Counted from the stretch's first letter, positions 1-6,662 are shown. The stretch: 10,353 bases of DNA from Limnohabitans sp. (GCA_030729445.1 JANQXJ010000010.1:1-10353); one strand, 5' to 3'. Numbers and translations are program-made. The notes: generated by a model not told the origin, from the letters alone.

Positions 1-336
1 GGCCTCGGCAGTGGCCACAGGCTCGGCTGGGGCGTTGCGTGTGGGCGCGGCTGCGGCTGCCTGCGGCTGGGGCGTGGGTCGCGTGCCGCTGATCACGGTG
101 ATGGCCTGTGGGGCCAGAGGCTCGCACAGCGCGGGCTCACGCGGGGCGTTGGTGTATTCCTGGCCGCAGCGGTAGACGGCTTGCTGGGCCAGCGCGGGCG
201 GGCTGGTGAACAACAACACAGAGGCAAACAGCCACAACGAAAAAAGGACGGCCGAGGCCGACGGTACCCATGAAAAAAGGACGGCCGAGGCCGTCCTTGT
301 GGGGCATTGCACAGATGGGTGTGCAATGGTGCTCAT
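1..336 (-). CDS. DUF4124-like secreted protein, N-terminal part (runs off left edge; start uncertain)
   Basis: An open frame with no stop runs from an ATG at 336-334 to the window edge (112 codons). It carries a hydrophobic stretch (WLFASVLLFTSPPALA, about residues 35-50) that reads as a signal peptide with cleavage after ALA, then QQAVYRCGQEYTNAP. A Tyr-Arg-Cys motif followed by Tyr-Thr-Asn just after the signal peptide is typical of the DUF4124 family of small envelope proteins of unknown function. A second Cys (C71) and an Ala/Pro-rich linker follow. The start is unsure. ATG336 lies 5 nt after the glnA stop, has no Shine-Dalgarno and would place the terminator hairpin inside the gene. TTG at 237-235 gives a short signal peptide without a positive charge. 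ATG at 271-269 is out of frame by one base across a T6 run. In related bacteria, as I recall, a gene of this type often sits between glnA and ntrB/ntrC, so those may lie just outside. Function unknown. Confidence 0.6.
   Translation of the reverse strand, partial: MSTIAHPSVQCPTRTASAVLFSWVPSASAVLFSLWLFASVLLFTSPPALAQQAVYRCGQEYTNAPREPALCEPLAPQAITVISGTRPTPQPQAAAAAPTRNAPAEPVATAEA
239..293 (-). repeat. Direct repeat of a 22-nt terminator segment, 33-bp period
   Basis: The 22 bases at 239-260 are repeated exactly at 272-293, 33 bp apart. Each copy contains the GGCCGAGGCC core and the run of six A (six T on the minus strand). The copy at 272-293 belongs to the full terminator hairpin. The copy at 239-260 keeps the T-tract but only a five-base-pair inner stem, because its outer arm differs. 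In the open frame of the neighbouring DUF4124-like gene both copies read Ala-Ser-Ala-Val-Leu-Phe-Ser or a near match, so the 33-bp period is 11 codons. Confidence 0.85.
273..298 (-). terminator. Intrinsic terminator downstream of glnA
   Basis: On the minus strand, AAGGACGGCC and GGCCGTCCTT form a perfect 10-base-pair inverted repeat (277-298) separated by two bases, more realistically a nine-base-pair stem with a TCGG-type loop. It runs directly into six T (278-273). It begins 43 nt after the glnA stop codon, and the T-run occurs only in the glnA direction, so it should end or attenuate glnA transcripts. Because another minus-strand gene lies just beyond, read-through here would set how much glnA transcription reaches it. 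Confidence 0.85.
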
Positions 337-341
337 GCTGA

Positions 342-1757
342 TTAAAGCGAGTAGTACATGTCGTATTCGACAGGCGACACTTCGACGCGGCTGCGGTTGA
401 CTTCTTGCATCTTCAAGTCGATGTAAGCGTCGATCCACGAGTCGGTGAACACGCCGCCTTTGGTCAAGAATGCGCGGTCGGCGTTCAGTGCGTCCAAGGC
501 TTGGTCCAGGCTGGAGCACACAGTGGGGACCAATTTGTCTTCTTCTGGAGGCAAGTGGTACAGGTCTTTGGTCGCTGCTTCGCCGGGGTGGATCTTGTTT
601 TCGATACCGTCCAAGCCCGCCATCAACAAGGCTGCGAAGCCGAGGTAAGGGTTGCACAATGGATCGGGGAAACGGGCTTCCACACGGCGGCCCTTGTCGC
701 TGGCAACGTTGGGGATGCGGATCGAAGCGGAGCGGTTCTTGGCCGAGTAAGCCAATTTGACAGGTGCTTCGTAGTGAGGAACCAAACGCTTGTAGCTGTT
801 GGTGCCGGGGTTGGTGATCGCGTTCAGGGCACGGGCGTGCTTGATGATGCCGCCGATGTAGAACAAAGCGAATTCAGACAAACCAGCGTAGCCATTGCCT
901 GCGAACAGGTTCTTGCCGTCTTTCCAGATGGACTGGTGAACGTGCATGCCGGAGCCGTTGTCACCGGCGTAGGGCTTGGGCATGAAGGTGGCGGTTTTGC
1001 CGTAAGCGTTGGCCACGTTGTGGATCACGTACTTTTGCAACAGTGTCCAGTCAGCACGCTCAACCAGGGTCGAGAACTTGGTGCCGATTTCGCACTGGCC
1101 AGCGCCCGCCACTTCGTGGTGGTGCACTTCGACCGGGATGCCCACGGATTCGAGGATCAGGGACATTTCGCTGCGCATGTCGTGTGTGCTGTCAACGGGG
1201 GGCACTGGGAAGTAGCCACCCTTGACGCGGTTGCGGTGGCCTTTGTTGCCGCCGTCCATCTTGGCGCCGCTGTTCCATGGGGCTTCGGCTTCGTCGATGG
1301 CGTAGAAGGTGTTGTTGGGCTCGGTGCTCCAACGCACTTCGTCGAACAAGAAGAATTCTGGCTCGGGACCGAAGTAGGCGGTGTCGCCCAGGCCCGATTG
1401 CTTGAGGTAAGTCTCGGCACGCTTGGCGATCGAACGTGGGTCACGCTCGTAGGCTTTGCCGTCGGTGGGTTCAATCACGTCGCAGATCAGAACCAGGGTG
1501 ACTTCTTCGAAGAAGGGGTCGATGATGGCGCTGTTGGGATCAGGAATCAACAGCATGTCGGAGGCTTCAATGCCCTTCCAGCCGGCAATCGAAGAGCCGT
1601 CAAACGCTTGACCGTCTTCGAACTTGCTTTCGTCAAACTGCGACACGGGCGCAGTGATGTGCTGCCATTTGCCACGGGTATCGGTGAAACGGAAGTCAAC
1701 GAATTTGACTTCGTTCTCTTTCACCATGTTCATCACGTCTGCGACGGTCTTGGCCAT
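342..1757 (-). CDS. glnA: Type I glutamine synthetase
   Basis: Glutamine synthetase joins ammonia to glutamate using ATP and is the central cytoplasmic enzyme of ammonium assimilation. The 471-residue length matches the GSI-beta class (dodecamer regulated by adenylylation). Visible landmarks are the N-terminal latch FDGSSIAGW (52-60), the metal-binding GPEPEFF (130-136, E132 and E134), the ATP/metal segment GSGMHVHQS (268-276, H274), the flap residue E330 in HYEAP, the phosphate-binding ARFPDP (361-366), and the adenylylation tyrosine Y400 in KDLYHLPPEE. The start was set at ATG 1757 rather than the TTG one codon earlier, because AGGAG sits six bases upstream. A sigma-54 promoter and NtrC-like sites lie upstream and a strong terminator downstream, which indicates nitrogen-limited induction plus post-translational control by GlnE-type adenylylation. 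Confidence 0.98.
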   Translation of the reverse strand: MAKTVADVMNMVKENEVKFVDFRFTDTRGKWQHITAPVSQFDESKFEDGQAFDGSSIAGWKGIEASDMLLIPDPNSAIIDPFFEEVTLVLICDVIEPTDGKAYERDPRSIAKRAETYLKQSGLGDTAYFGPEPEFFLFDEVRWSTEPNNTFYAIDEAEAPWNSGAKMDGGNKGHRNRVKGGYFPVPPVDSTHDMRSEMSLILESVGIPVEVHHHEVAGAGQCEIGTKFSTLVERADWTLLQKYVIHNVANAYGKTATFMPKPYAGDNGSGMHVHQSIWKDGKNLFAGNGYAGLSEFALFYIGGIIKHARALNAITNPGTNSYKRLVPHYEAPVKLAYSAKNRSASIRIPNVASDKGRRVEARFPDPLCNPYLGFAALLMAGLDGIENKIHPGEAATKDLYHLPPEEDKLVPTVCSSLDQALDALNADRAFLTKGGVFTDSWIDAYIDLKMQEVNRSRVEVSPVEYDMYYSL

Positions 1758-1805
1758 CAAAATCTCCTGAAGGAAAAGGGGTTAAATAGTTGACGCACAA
1801 CTCTT

Positions 1806-1820
1806 GCAGTTTCTGTGCCA
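1806..1820 (-). promoter_or_regulatory. Sigma-54 (RpoN) -24/-12 promoter of glnA
   Basis: The minus strand reads TGGCACAGAAACTGC, close to the consensus TGGCAC-N5-TTGC. GG and GC are exactly ten bases apart, which is the invariant requirement of RpoN promoters; the only deviation is C for T at the start of the -12 element. The inferred transcription start is near 1794, leaving a leader of about 37 nt before ATG 1757. Sigma-54 promoters need an activator such as NtrC, and matching sites are present upstream. Confidence 0.85.
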
Positions 1821-1878
1821 ACCGGCCCAGTCCACCCAAGCTGAACAACCCCAAATTGTGCCTTGAGCTGAGTGGTTT

Positions 1879-1906
1879 GGGTGCTGGGCGGCAGAAAAAA
1901 GCACCC
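1879..1906. repeat. Imperfectly understood inverted repeat in the glnA upstream region
   Basis: GGGTGCT (1879-1885) and AGCACCC (1900-1906) form a perfect seven-base-pair inverted repeat around a 14-nt spacer that contains an A-run. It lies between the NtrC-like sites and the sigma-54 promoter. It may be a regulator site, a half-site pair resembling NtrC arms, or chance. It lacks a T-tract placed like a terminator. Confidence 0.35.
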
Positions 1907-1944
1907 GTCGCAGGATCCACCCCTCACCAGCGGCCGGTCCAACC

Positions 1945-1961
1945 TGCCCCATTTTGGGGTA
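1945..1961. promoter_or_regulatory. Second, weaker NtrC-like site (glnA enhancer)
   Basis: TGCCCC-ATTTT-GGGGTA has the same six-five-six dyad layout and the same ATTTT centre as the neighbouring stronger site, but CCCC/GGGG replace CACC/GGTG, so it departs from the NtrC consensus TGCACC-N5-GGTGCA. Its centre (1953) is 21 bp, or two helical turns, from the stronger site, which puts both on the same face of the DNA as expected for cooperative NtrC oligomers. Confidence 0.55.
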
Positions 1962-1965
1962 ATTT

Positions 1966-1982
1966 TGCACCATTTTGGTGAA
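1966..1982. promoter_or_regulatory. NtrC-like binding site (glnA enhancer)
   Basis: TGCACC-ATTTT-GGTGAA is a near-perfect match to the NtrC dyad TGCACC-N5-GGTGCA, with one deviation in the last arm. It is centred about 180 bp upstream of the inferred sigma-54 transcription start, within the normal range for a bacterial enhancer. It lies just after the stop codon of the upstream gene, so it could also be misread as that gene's terminator, but no T-tract follows. Confidence 0.75.
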
Positions 1983-1989
1983 TTTCGGA

Positions 1990-2817
1990 TCAACGCACCA
2001 ATTCAGGGCCGTACTCGAGGGAAAAAGCCTGCAAGCCCTTGCGCAAAGCCACATAAGCCGGATCGGCATCAGCGGGCTGACCTTTGACGCCCAACTCGAT
2101 GTGGCGGCCCCATTGCGGGTGGTCCACACTGGGCAGGCTGAACACCTTCACGCCCGGGTGCGCGGCTTCGATGGCTTCCATCAGTGGTGTGAGGGTGGCT
2201 TCCATCGCACCAAGCACAATCACCGACTTTTCGACATAGGCGTCTTGCCGGAAATGGGCGCTGTAGTGGGTGTCGAGCACCGACTCGATCATGGGCCAGG
2301 CCATGACTGGAAAGCCGGGCACAAAGTGCACCGCGCTGCCGCCGGGGCCACTGCAGCTGAAGCCGGGAATCTTGTTGTAGGGGTTGGGGATGATGGTCGC
2401 GCCTTGGGGGAAAGTGCCCATGTTCAGGCGGTGCAGGTTATCGGCTCTCTCGGGCTCGTAGGCCAGGCCTTGCTCTTTGGCCGTGTCTTGGATGCGCTCC
2501 TGGATCAGACGCTTGGCTTCGGGGTGCAAAGCCAGCGGCAAGCCCAAAGCCTTGGCGGCGCATTGGCGCGTGTGGTCGTCGGGCGTGGCGCCAATGCCGC
2601 CACAGCAAAACACCACATCGTTGGACTCAAAGGCCCGCTGCAAGGTGGCGGTGATGCGTTCGGGCGAGTCCCCCACGTACTCGGACCAGCTCAGACTGAG
2701 GCCTCGCGTGTTCATGAACTCGATGACTTTGGGCATGTGCTTGTCTTGGCGTTTGCCGGACATGATTTCGTCGCCAATGATGATCAGGCCAAAGGTGGGG
2801 GTCATGGGAAGCGCCAT
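1990..2817 (-). CDS. CinA N-terminal-domain / molybdopterin-binding (MoCF) family protein
   Basis: The 275-residue protein consists mainly of the MoaB/MogA-type fold found at the N-terminus of CinA, often annotated competence/damage-inducible protein A. Evidence is the opening GLIIIGDEIMSGKRQDKH (10-27), the signature GGIGATPDDHT (73-83), which matches the family pattern GG(L/I)G-x-T-x-D-D-x-T, and the VPGFPVMAWPMI segment (166-177), which corresponds to LPGVP-x-EM. The C-terminal CinA deamidase domain is absent, so this is a stand-alone form. Such proteins are predicted to bind a molybdopterin- or nucleotide-like ligand and may have pyrophosphatase activity; the substrate here is not known. 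ATG 2817 has no clear ribosome site, and Met5 (ATG 2805) is an alternative. It is last in a five-gene minus-strand run, 39 bp after the EI24 gene. Confidence 0.85.
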   Translation of the reverse strand: MALPMTPTFGLIIIGDEIMSGKRQDKHMPKVIEFMNTRGLSLSWSEYVGDSPERITATLQRAFESNDVVFCCGGIGATPDDHTRQCAAKALGLPLALHPEAKRLIQERIQDTAKEQGLAYEPERADNLHRLNMGTFPQGATIIPNPYNKIPGFSCSGPGGSAVHFVPGFPVMAWPMIESVLDTHYSAHFRQDAYVEKSVIVLGAMEATLTPLMEAIEAAHPGVKVFSLPSVDHPQWGRHIELGVKGQPADADPAYVALRKGLQAFSLEYGPELVR

Positions 2818-2836
2818 GGATTAGGTGAAAAGGAAA

Positions 2837-2851
2837 GCCCTGTATTTGGGC
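2837..2851 (-). terminator. Weak hairpin between EI24 gene and cinA-like gene
   Basis: On the minus strand GCCC-AAATACA-GGGC is followed by TTTCCTTTT. The four-base-pair stem is short, so this is at most a weak or partial terminator at the end of the EI24 gene. It could reduce transcription into the cinA-like gene, or be chance. Confidence 0.25.
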
Positions 2852-2856
2852 ATGTG

Positions 2857-3792
2857 TCAGGGTTTAGGACGAGCCACAACATCGGTGATGTCATCGTCAG
2901 GGCCAGGCTGCCCAGCCTGTAGGCGGGCAGTGTGATGCGCTGAAGCATCGGACACAGCTGGCGCTGAGGGCAAGACTTCGTCCACCGAAGCTTGCCGAGG
3001 TTCGTCCCGCAGGGCCTGTAGGGCAGCCAAGCCGAAATGGGCAAACCACAGCGATGAAAAGGCGAACACCAAGGTGTAAATCCAGATGGCGACAGGCACC
3101 AAAATCACAAACGCCGCAGCGAACAAAGCCCCCGAAGCCCACACCAAACTGGGCGCTGCGCCCATCAGCCCCGTGACCACGCCCATGCCCAAGAAGCTCA
3201 TGCGGTGTCGGGCCATGAGGGTGTTGCGCTCATCGGCACTGGCAAATTCGGCCAGCACATCAAAGGCCATGACGCGGTAAGTGAGCCAGCCCCAAATGAA
3301 GGCAGGAAGCAGCAGCGCCAAGGGTGGCACCAGCCACATGGGCAAGGTCAGCACCAAGGCGCCCAGCGCCAGCACCAGCGAGAAAAAGGTCCACCACAAA
3401 CTCAGCAGCAAACTGCCGCCATGCTTGCGTTGCAATCCGACAAAACGACGCTCGGCCACCATGCGGGTGAGGGCTGGAGTCATCATGAACGACACGGCCA
3501 GCAAAGAAGCCACCACCACCAAGGGCGTGAAAGCAAAAATCACCAGCAAGGGGGCAACCACGGTTTTCAGGTCGGGCAAACCCACCTCCTCCAACCAACG
3601 CCAAACCGTATCCAGCCAGTCGCTGGTGTCGAGCCAGGCCCGCACAAAGGTCACGGCCGTGTCCCAATACAAATAGCCCAGGATCCCGGACAGGGCCACG
3701 ATCAGCACCAAGGGCAACACCGACAGACCGATCACCCGCGGATACAGGCAATACAGGGCCGAGCGCCAAAAGGAGTCAATCAGTAATTTCAT
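2857..3792 (-). CDS. EI24/CysZ-like integral membrane protein
   Basis: The 311-residue protein has several long hydrophobic segments, roughly at 20-43, 78-104, 130-176, 200-220 and 221-255, and a polar C-terminal tail rich in Asp, Ala and Pro from about 262. The N-terminal pattern (SFWRSALYCLYPRVIGLSVLPL), the mid-protein MTPALTRMVAERR and the TYRVMAFDVLAEFA region resemble the EI24 domain family, which includes the sulfate-uptake protein CysZ. The family assignment does not prove sulfate transport. Start ATG 3792 was chosen over an upstream TTG (3834) because the latter would overlap the preceding gene and adds a non-family extension. It follows the hydroxylase gene by 28 bp on the same strand. 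Confidence 0.8.
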   Translation of the reverse strand: MKLLIDSFWRSALYCLYPRVIGLSVLPLVLIVALSGILGYLYWDTAVTFVRAWLDTSDWLDTVWRWLEEVGLPDLKTVVAPLLVIFAFTPLVVVASLLAVSFMMTPALTRMVAERRFVGLQRKHGGSLLLSLWWTFFSLVLALGALVLTLPMWLVPPLALLLPAFIWGWLTYRVMAFDVLAEFASADERNTLMARHRMSFLGMGVVTGLMGAAPSLVWASGALFAAAFVILVPVAIWIYTLVFAFSSLWFAHFGLAALQALRDEPRQASVDEVLPSAPAVSDASAHHTARLQAGQPGPDDDITDVVARPKP

Positions 3793-3820
3793 GACACAAA
3801 GCTTAACCCAAGCCAAGCCC

Positions 3821-4783
3821 TCAAGTCCGCCCAAACAAGCGCATCAGGCCCAACCACTGTTGCGCCCAAAAGCCCTGCCCGTAATCACGCCCTTTTTCCA
3901 CCTGGTCGCGGATGCCGGTGGGGTCGAAACGCACCGTGAAATCGGCGGTGCCAAACAGCATGTCCCACCAGGGCAGCAGCACGCCGAAGTTGCAGCCGCC
4001 CAAGACGCGCTGGCCTTGGTGCTCGCTCTCGTGGCCGATGCCGATGCTGTGGTGGCGGCGGTGAAAACGCGGGCTGACCCACATGCGCTCGCCGATGTGG
4101 CCAAACCAGATGCGCAAGTTGGCGTGCTGGAAGTTCTCGCTCAACTGGCCCAGCGCCACCAAGGCCACAAATTGACCTGGCCCCAAACCCACCAGCACCG
4201 CCACCACCGACAGGGCCAAACTGGTCAGCACGTCGTCGAGCAGGTGGTTGCGGTTGTCGGACCACATGGTCATTTGGCGCTGCGAGTGGTGCAGGCTGTG
4301 CAAGGCCCACCAACGTGGCAGCTGGTGCTGGCCTCGGTGGATCCAGTAGTTCACAAAATCAAAGACCAACAGGTAAATCAAAAAGCTGACCCAGGCCACA
4401 TCGGTGACACCGGGCCAGACCTGGTCGAGGTGCAAGGTGGGCGTGCCCAGGCCACGCAAGCTGCCCCAGGCTTGCTCAAAGAGCCAGTCGAAGGAAAAAA
4501 ACATGGCCAGCTTGAACAGGCCCAAGCGCTGGATCAGGGTGTAGAGCACGTCCACCCGCACGGCTCGGGGGTCGTGCAGGGGCTCGGCGGGCCAGCGCCG
4601 CTGCATCGGGCCGACCACCGACAGCAAAACCGCGATTTGCAGCAGACCCACCACCAGCCAGCCGGTGCCCTCAAAGGCTTTGTCGAGCAAGTGGGCCTGG
4701 CCCACTGCAAACACCAGCGGCTGCACCACGGCCTCGAACAGGCTTTGTTGCAGAAATGAAAAGACGTCGGTCAGGCTGTCCAT
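3821..4783 (-). CDS. Sterol desaturase / fatty acid hydroxylase family membrane protein
   Basis: The 320-residue protein carries the histidine clusters of the membrane di-iron hydroxylase superfamily: HRGQH (149-153), HSLHH (162-166) and HRRHH (241-245), with additional histidines at 180 and 220 in the intervening segments. Hydrophobic segments lie before the first cluster (about 42-60, 85-100, 130-147) and between clusters (185-212). The C-terminal NFGVLLPWWDMLFGT (265-279) is the usual NFG...WDxLFGT signature. These enzymes use oxygen and an external electron donor to hydroxylate or desaturate lipids at the inner membrane; the lipid here cannot be named. Bacterial homologues act on sterol-like, carotenoid, hopanoid or fatty acyl substrates. 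It starts six bp after the deacetylase stop codon, consistent with translational coupling. Confidence 0.88.
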   Translation of the reverse strand: MDSLTDVFSFLQQSLFEAVVQPLVFAVGQAHLLDKAFEGTGWLVVGLLQIAVLLSVVGPMQRRWPAEPLHDPRAVRVDVLYTLIQRLGLFKLAMFFSFDWLFEQAWGSLRGLGTPTLHLDQVWPGVTDVAWVSFLIYLLVFDFVNYWIHRGQHQLPRWWALHSLHHSQRQMTMWSDNRNHLLDDVLTSLALSVVAVLVGLGPGQFVALVALGQLSENFQHANLRIWFGHIGERMWVSPRFHRRHHSIGIGHESEHQGQRVLGGCNFGVLLPWWDMLFGTADFTVRFDPTGIRDQVEKGRDYGQGFWAQQWLGLMRLFGRT

Positions 4784-4789
4784 GGCGTG

Positions 4790-5689
4790 TCAGGGTCGGG
4801 GTTCGGGAGGCTTCACTAAATTGTGCGGCGAAGATGCCAGCTGCAAAGGCTGCTGGCGCACCGCCTCGCGGTATTGGGGGTGTTCGCGCAAGGTGGCAAA
4901 ACACAGACCCCGGGCCTTGAGGCCCACAATCAAAGGCTCCAGCACGACCGGGGCCCATGGGTCCTGGCGCGACCAGATGCCCAGATGGGCCATCAAGATA
5001 TCGCCAGCGCGGATGTTTTGCAGGGCTTTTTGCAACAAATGCGCATTGCTGTAGCGCTCGCTGGGCAGCTCGTCGCCCAAAAAGCCCGCATCCGCCCAGC
5101 CCACATGCGCAAAACCACATTGCCGGGCCGTTTGCAGCAGCCGCGCGGAGGTTTTGCCACCGGGCGCACGAAACAAGGGCAAGGGAGCCTGCCCAGTCAG
5201 CTCTTGCAATCGGCTGGCGGCTTGGCGCAGGCTGTCGCAATACTGCTGGGCGCTCCATTGCAGGTTTTGCCCAGCCAGCGGGCCGGCACTGGGGCGGATG
5301 CGAAAGCGCACATCGCCCGGACCATCGAGGTCGGCCCGCCAATAGGCGTGTTCCCAGGTGTGTGAGGCAAAAGCGTGGCCTTCGGCCCCGCGTGCACGCC
5401 ACCAGGCGGCCCAGTGCTCACCAAGGGAGCCATCACCTTGCTGGGTTTTTTCATGCGCGGCAAAAAAAGTCACGGGCACTTGGTGGCGCTGCAGAACCTG
5501 GGCAATCAGAGGGGCTGTGCCCATGTGGCCGGTATCGAAGGTGAGGTACACCGGGCGGGTGCAGGCGGCAGGCTTTGCCATGGCAGGGGTGGGGGTTTGA
5601 GCTTGGACCGTCGCGCTGACCAAGGCACACAGCACCAGCCAGACCGCGGCCAGCCCATCACGGCGGTGAGTGTCAGTTGCGCGGCGCAT
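4790..5689 (-). CDS. Secreted NodB-type polysaccharide deacetylase
   Basis: A 299-residue protein with a positively charged start (MRRATDTHRRD), a hydrophobic core (13-27) and a likely signal cleavage after VQA (28-30), so it should act in the periplasm or outside. The NodB homology motifs are visible in order: TFDTGH (50-55, D52 as catalytic base candidate), SHTWEH (109-114, with metal ligands H110 and H114), RAPGG (174-178), WADAG (198-202), and LMAHLG (232-237, H235 as likely catalytic acid). The usual TFDD reads TFDT, so the second Asp, normally a metal ligand, is missing. The family removes N-acetyl groups from sugars such as peptidoglycan, chitin-like or exopolysaccharide chains; the substrate is unknown. 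It overlaps the YncE-like gene by 17 bp and precedes the hydroxylase gene by six bp. Confidence 0.88.
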   Translation of the reverse strand: MRRATDTHRRDGLAAVWLVLCALVSATVQAQTPTPAMAKPAACTRPVYLTFDTGHMGTAPLIAQVLQRHQVPVTFFAAHEKTQQGDGSLGEHWAAWWRARGAEGHAFASHTWEHAYWRADLDGPGDVRFRIRPSAGPLAGQNLQWSAQQYCDSLRQAASRLQELTGQAPLPLFRAPGGKTSARLLQTARQCGFAHVGWADAGFLGDELPSERYSNAHLLQKALQNIRAGDILMAHLGIWSRQDPWAPVVLEPLIVGLKARGLCFATLREHPQYREAVRQQPLQLASSPHNLVKPPEPRP

Positions 5690-6662
5690 GGTCCAAAGTC
5701 CAGACCCCGTGCGGCGACTTGCCTACTGGCACTTGCCGGATCAGCTTGCGCGAGGCAATGTCGATCACACTCAATTTGCGCGACCAACGCGAGGTCACCA
5801 AAATCAGCTTGCCGTCTGCAGTGATGTCTAGGCAATCCGGACCCGAAGGGCCGGGCAATTGGGCCACCACTTTCCAGTCAATGAAGTCAATTTGACTGAT
5901 GCTGTTGGCCACACGGTTGCTCACCAACACATGGCGCTTGTCACCCAGCGCCCGAAATGCATGCGCTCCTTGGCCCGTGCGCAGGGTCTTGAACAAGCGG
6001 GGTCTGGTGCCCGTGATGTCATACACCTCGACCCCATCGCCCCCGGTCAGACCCACCAACAGGTATTTGTCGTCGGGCGTGCCATACACATCGGCGGGCA
6101 CCGAGCCGACCGATGTTCGCGAGGTCAGAGTTTGGGTGTTCAGGTCAATCGAGACGATCTCGTTGCTGTCTTGCATGCTCACCCAGGCGGTCTGACTGCG
6201 GCTGTCGATCCACAGGTGGCTGGGTGTTTTGCCGGTGGCAATGCGCTTGGACAAATGCGCCTTTTGGCCGTCCCAACGGTAAATGTCCACATGGTTCAAG
6301 CGGTTGGCAGCCGTGACGAACCACTTCATGTCGGGCGAAAAACGCAGGTGGTAAGGATCCAAAATGCCGGTCACCGTGCGCTGAACTTGCGCCGTGCGCG
6401 GGTCGATGAAGGTCAGTGAATCGCTCATGGCGTTGCCCACAATGAGTGACTTCTCATCGGGCGTCAAGTAAAGGTGGTGCGGCTCTTTGCCAGTCGGGAT
6501 GCGTTTTTTTTCTGTCCAAGTCACGGGGTCGATGACACTGACATCCCCATCCAGGGAATTGAGAACAAACACCGGGGCTGGCAGCATGGCCATCACAGGG
6601 CTCGCAAGACATGCCCAAAAAAACCACACCAAAAGTCTGGAAAATGCACAAAAACGGATCAC
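5673..6662 (-). CDS. Secreted YncE-type beta-propeller protein
   Basis: The 329-residue protein begins with a signal peptide (MIRFCAFSRLLVWFFWACL, probable cleavage after VMA near residue 25), followed by about six or seven short beta-sheet repeats of the type GDVSVIDPVTWTEKKRIPTG, with recurring P-x-H-L/D and TPDDKYLLV elements. These repeats are characteristic of the YVTN/YncE beta-propeller family. Such propellers bind partners, ligands or sometimes cofactors in the periplasm; no enzymatic residues can be assigned. The start is GTG at 6662, with no strong ribosome site, and no ATG lies between it and the end of the signal peptide. It is the first gene of the minus-strand run and diverges from the hydrolase gene across a 54-bp gap that must hold both promoters. 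Confidence 0.85.
   Translation of the reverse strand: MIRFCAFSRLLVWFFWACLASPVMAMLPAPVFVLNSLDGDVSVIDPVTWTEKKRIPTGKEPHHLYLTPDEKSLIVGNAMSDSLTFIDPRTAQVQRTVTGILDPYHLRFSPDMKWFVTAANRLNHVDIYRWDGQKAHLSKRIATGKTPSHLWIDSRSQTAWVSMQDSNEIVSIDLNTQTLTSRTSVGSVPADVYGTPDDKYLLVGLTGGDGVEVYDITGTRPRLFKTLRTGQGAHAFRALGDKRHVLVSNRVANSISQIDFIDWKVVAQLPGPSGPDCLDITADGKLILVTSRWSRKLSVIDIASRKLIRQVPVGKSPHGVWTLDHAPRN

Noticed and set aside
93..326. A 77-codon minus-strand frame from ATG 326
   Set aside because: Runs through the terminator repeats and is Pro/Arg/Ser-rich. The alternative frame gives a proper signal peptide and a DUF4124-like motif.
405..1793. A 462-codon open frame antisense to glnA
   Set aside because: It mirrors glnA, whose motifs are complete; its translation is Val/Gly/Gln-rich without domain signals. 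GC-rich codon bias commonly leaves such antisense frames open.
1782..1794. IHF-like motif (TCAA-N4-TTA) near the glnA start
   Set aside because: Only a partial match, and it lies downstream of the sigma-54 promoter rather than between enhancer and promoter where IHF would act.
1945..1982. The two dyads as hairpin terminators of the cinA-like gene
   Set aside because: Stems are short, and no T-tract of the right polarity follows. The match to NtrC sites, the shared centre and the 21-bp spacing fit regulation better.
1975..2922. A 315-codon plus-strand open frame opposite the cinA-like gene
   Set aside because: Shadow of a recognisable gene; low-complexity His/Gly-rich translation and no ribosome site.
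3791..4759. A 322-codon plus-strand open frame opposite the hydroxylase gene
   Set aside because: The product is extremely rich in Gln, His, Val and Ala with no motif, while the other strand carries all three histidine clusters.
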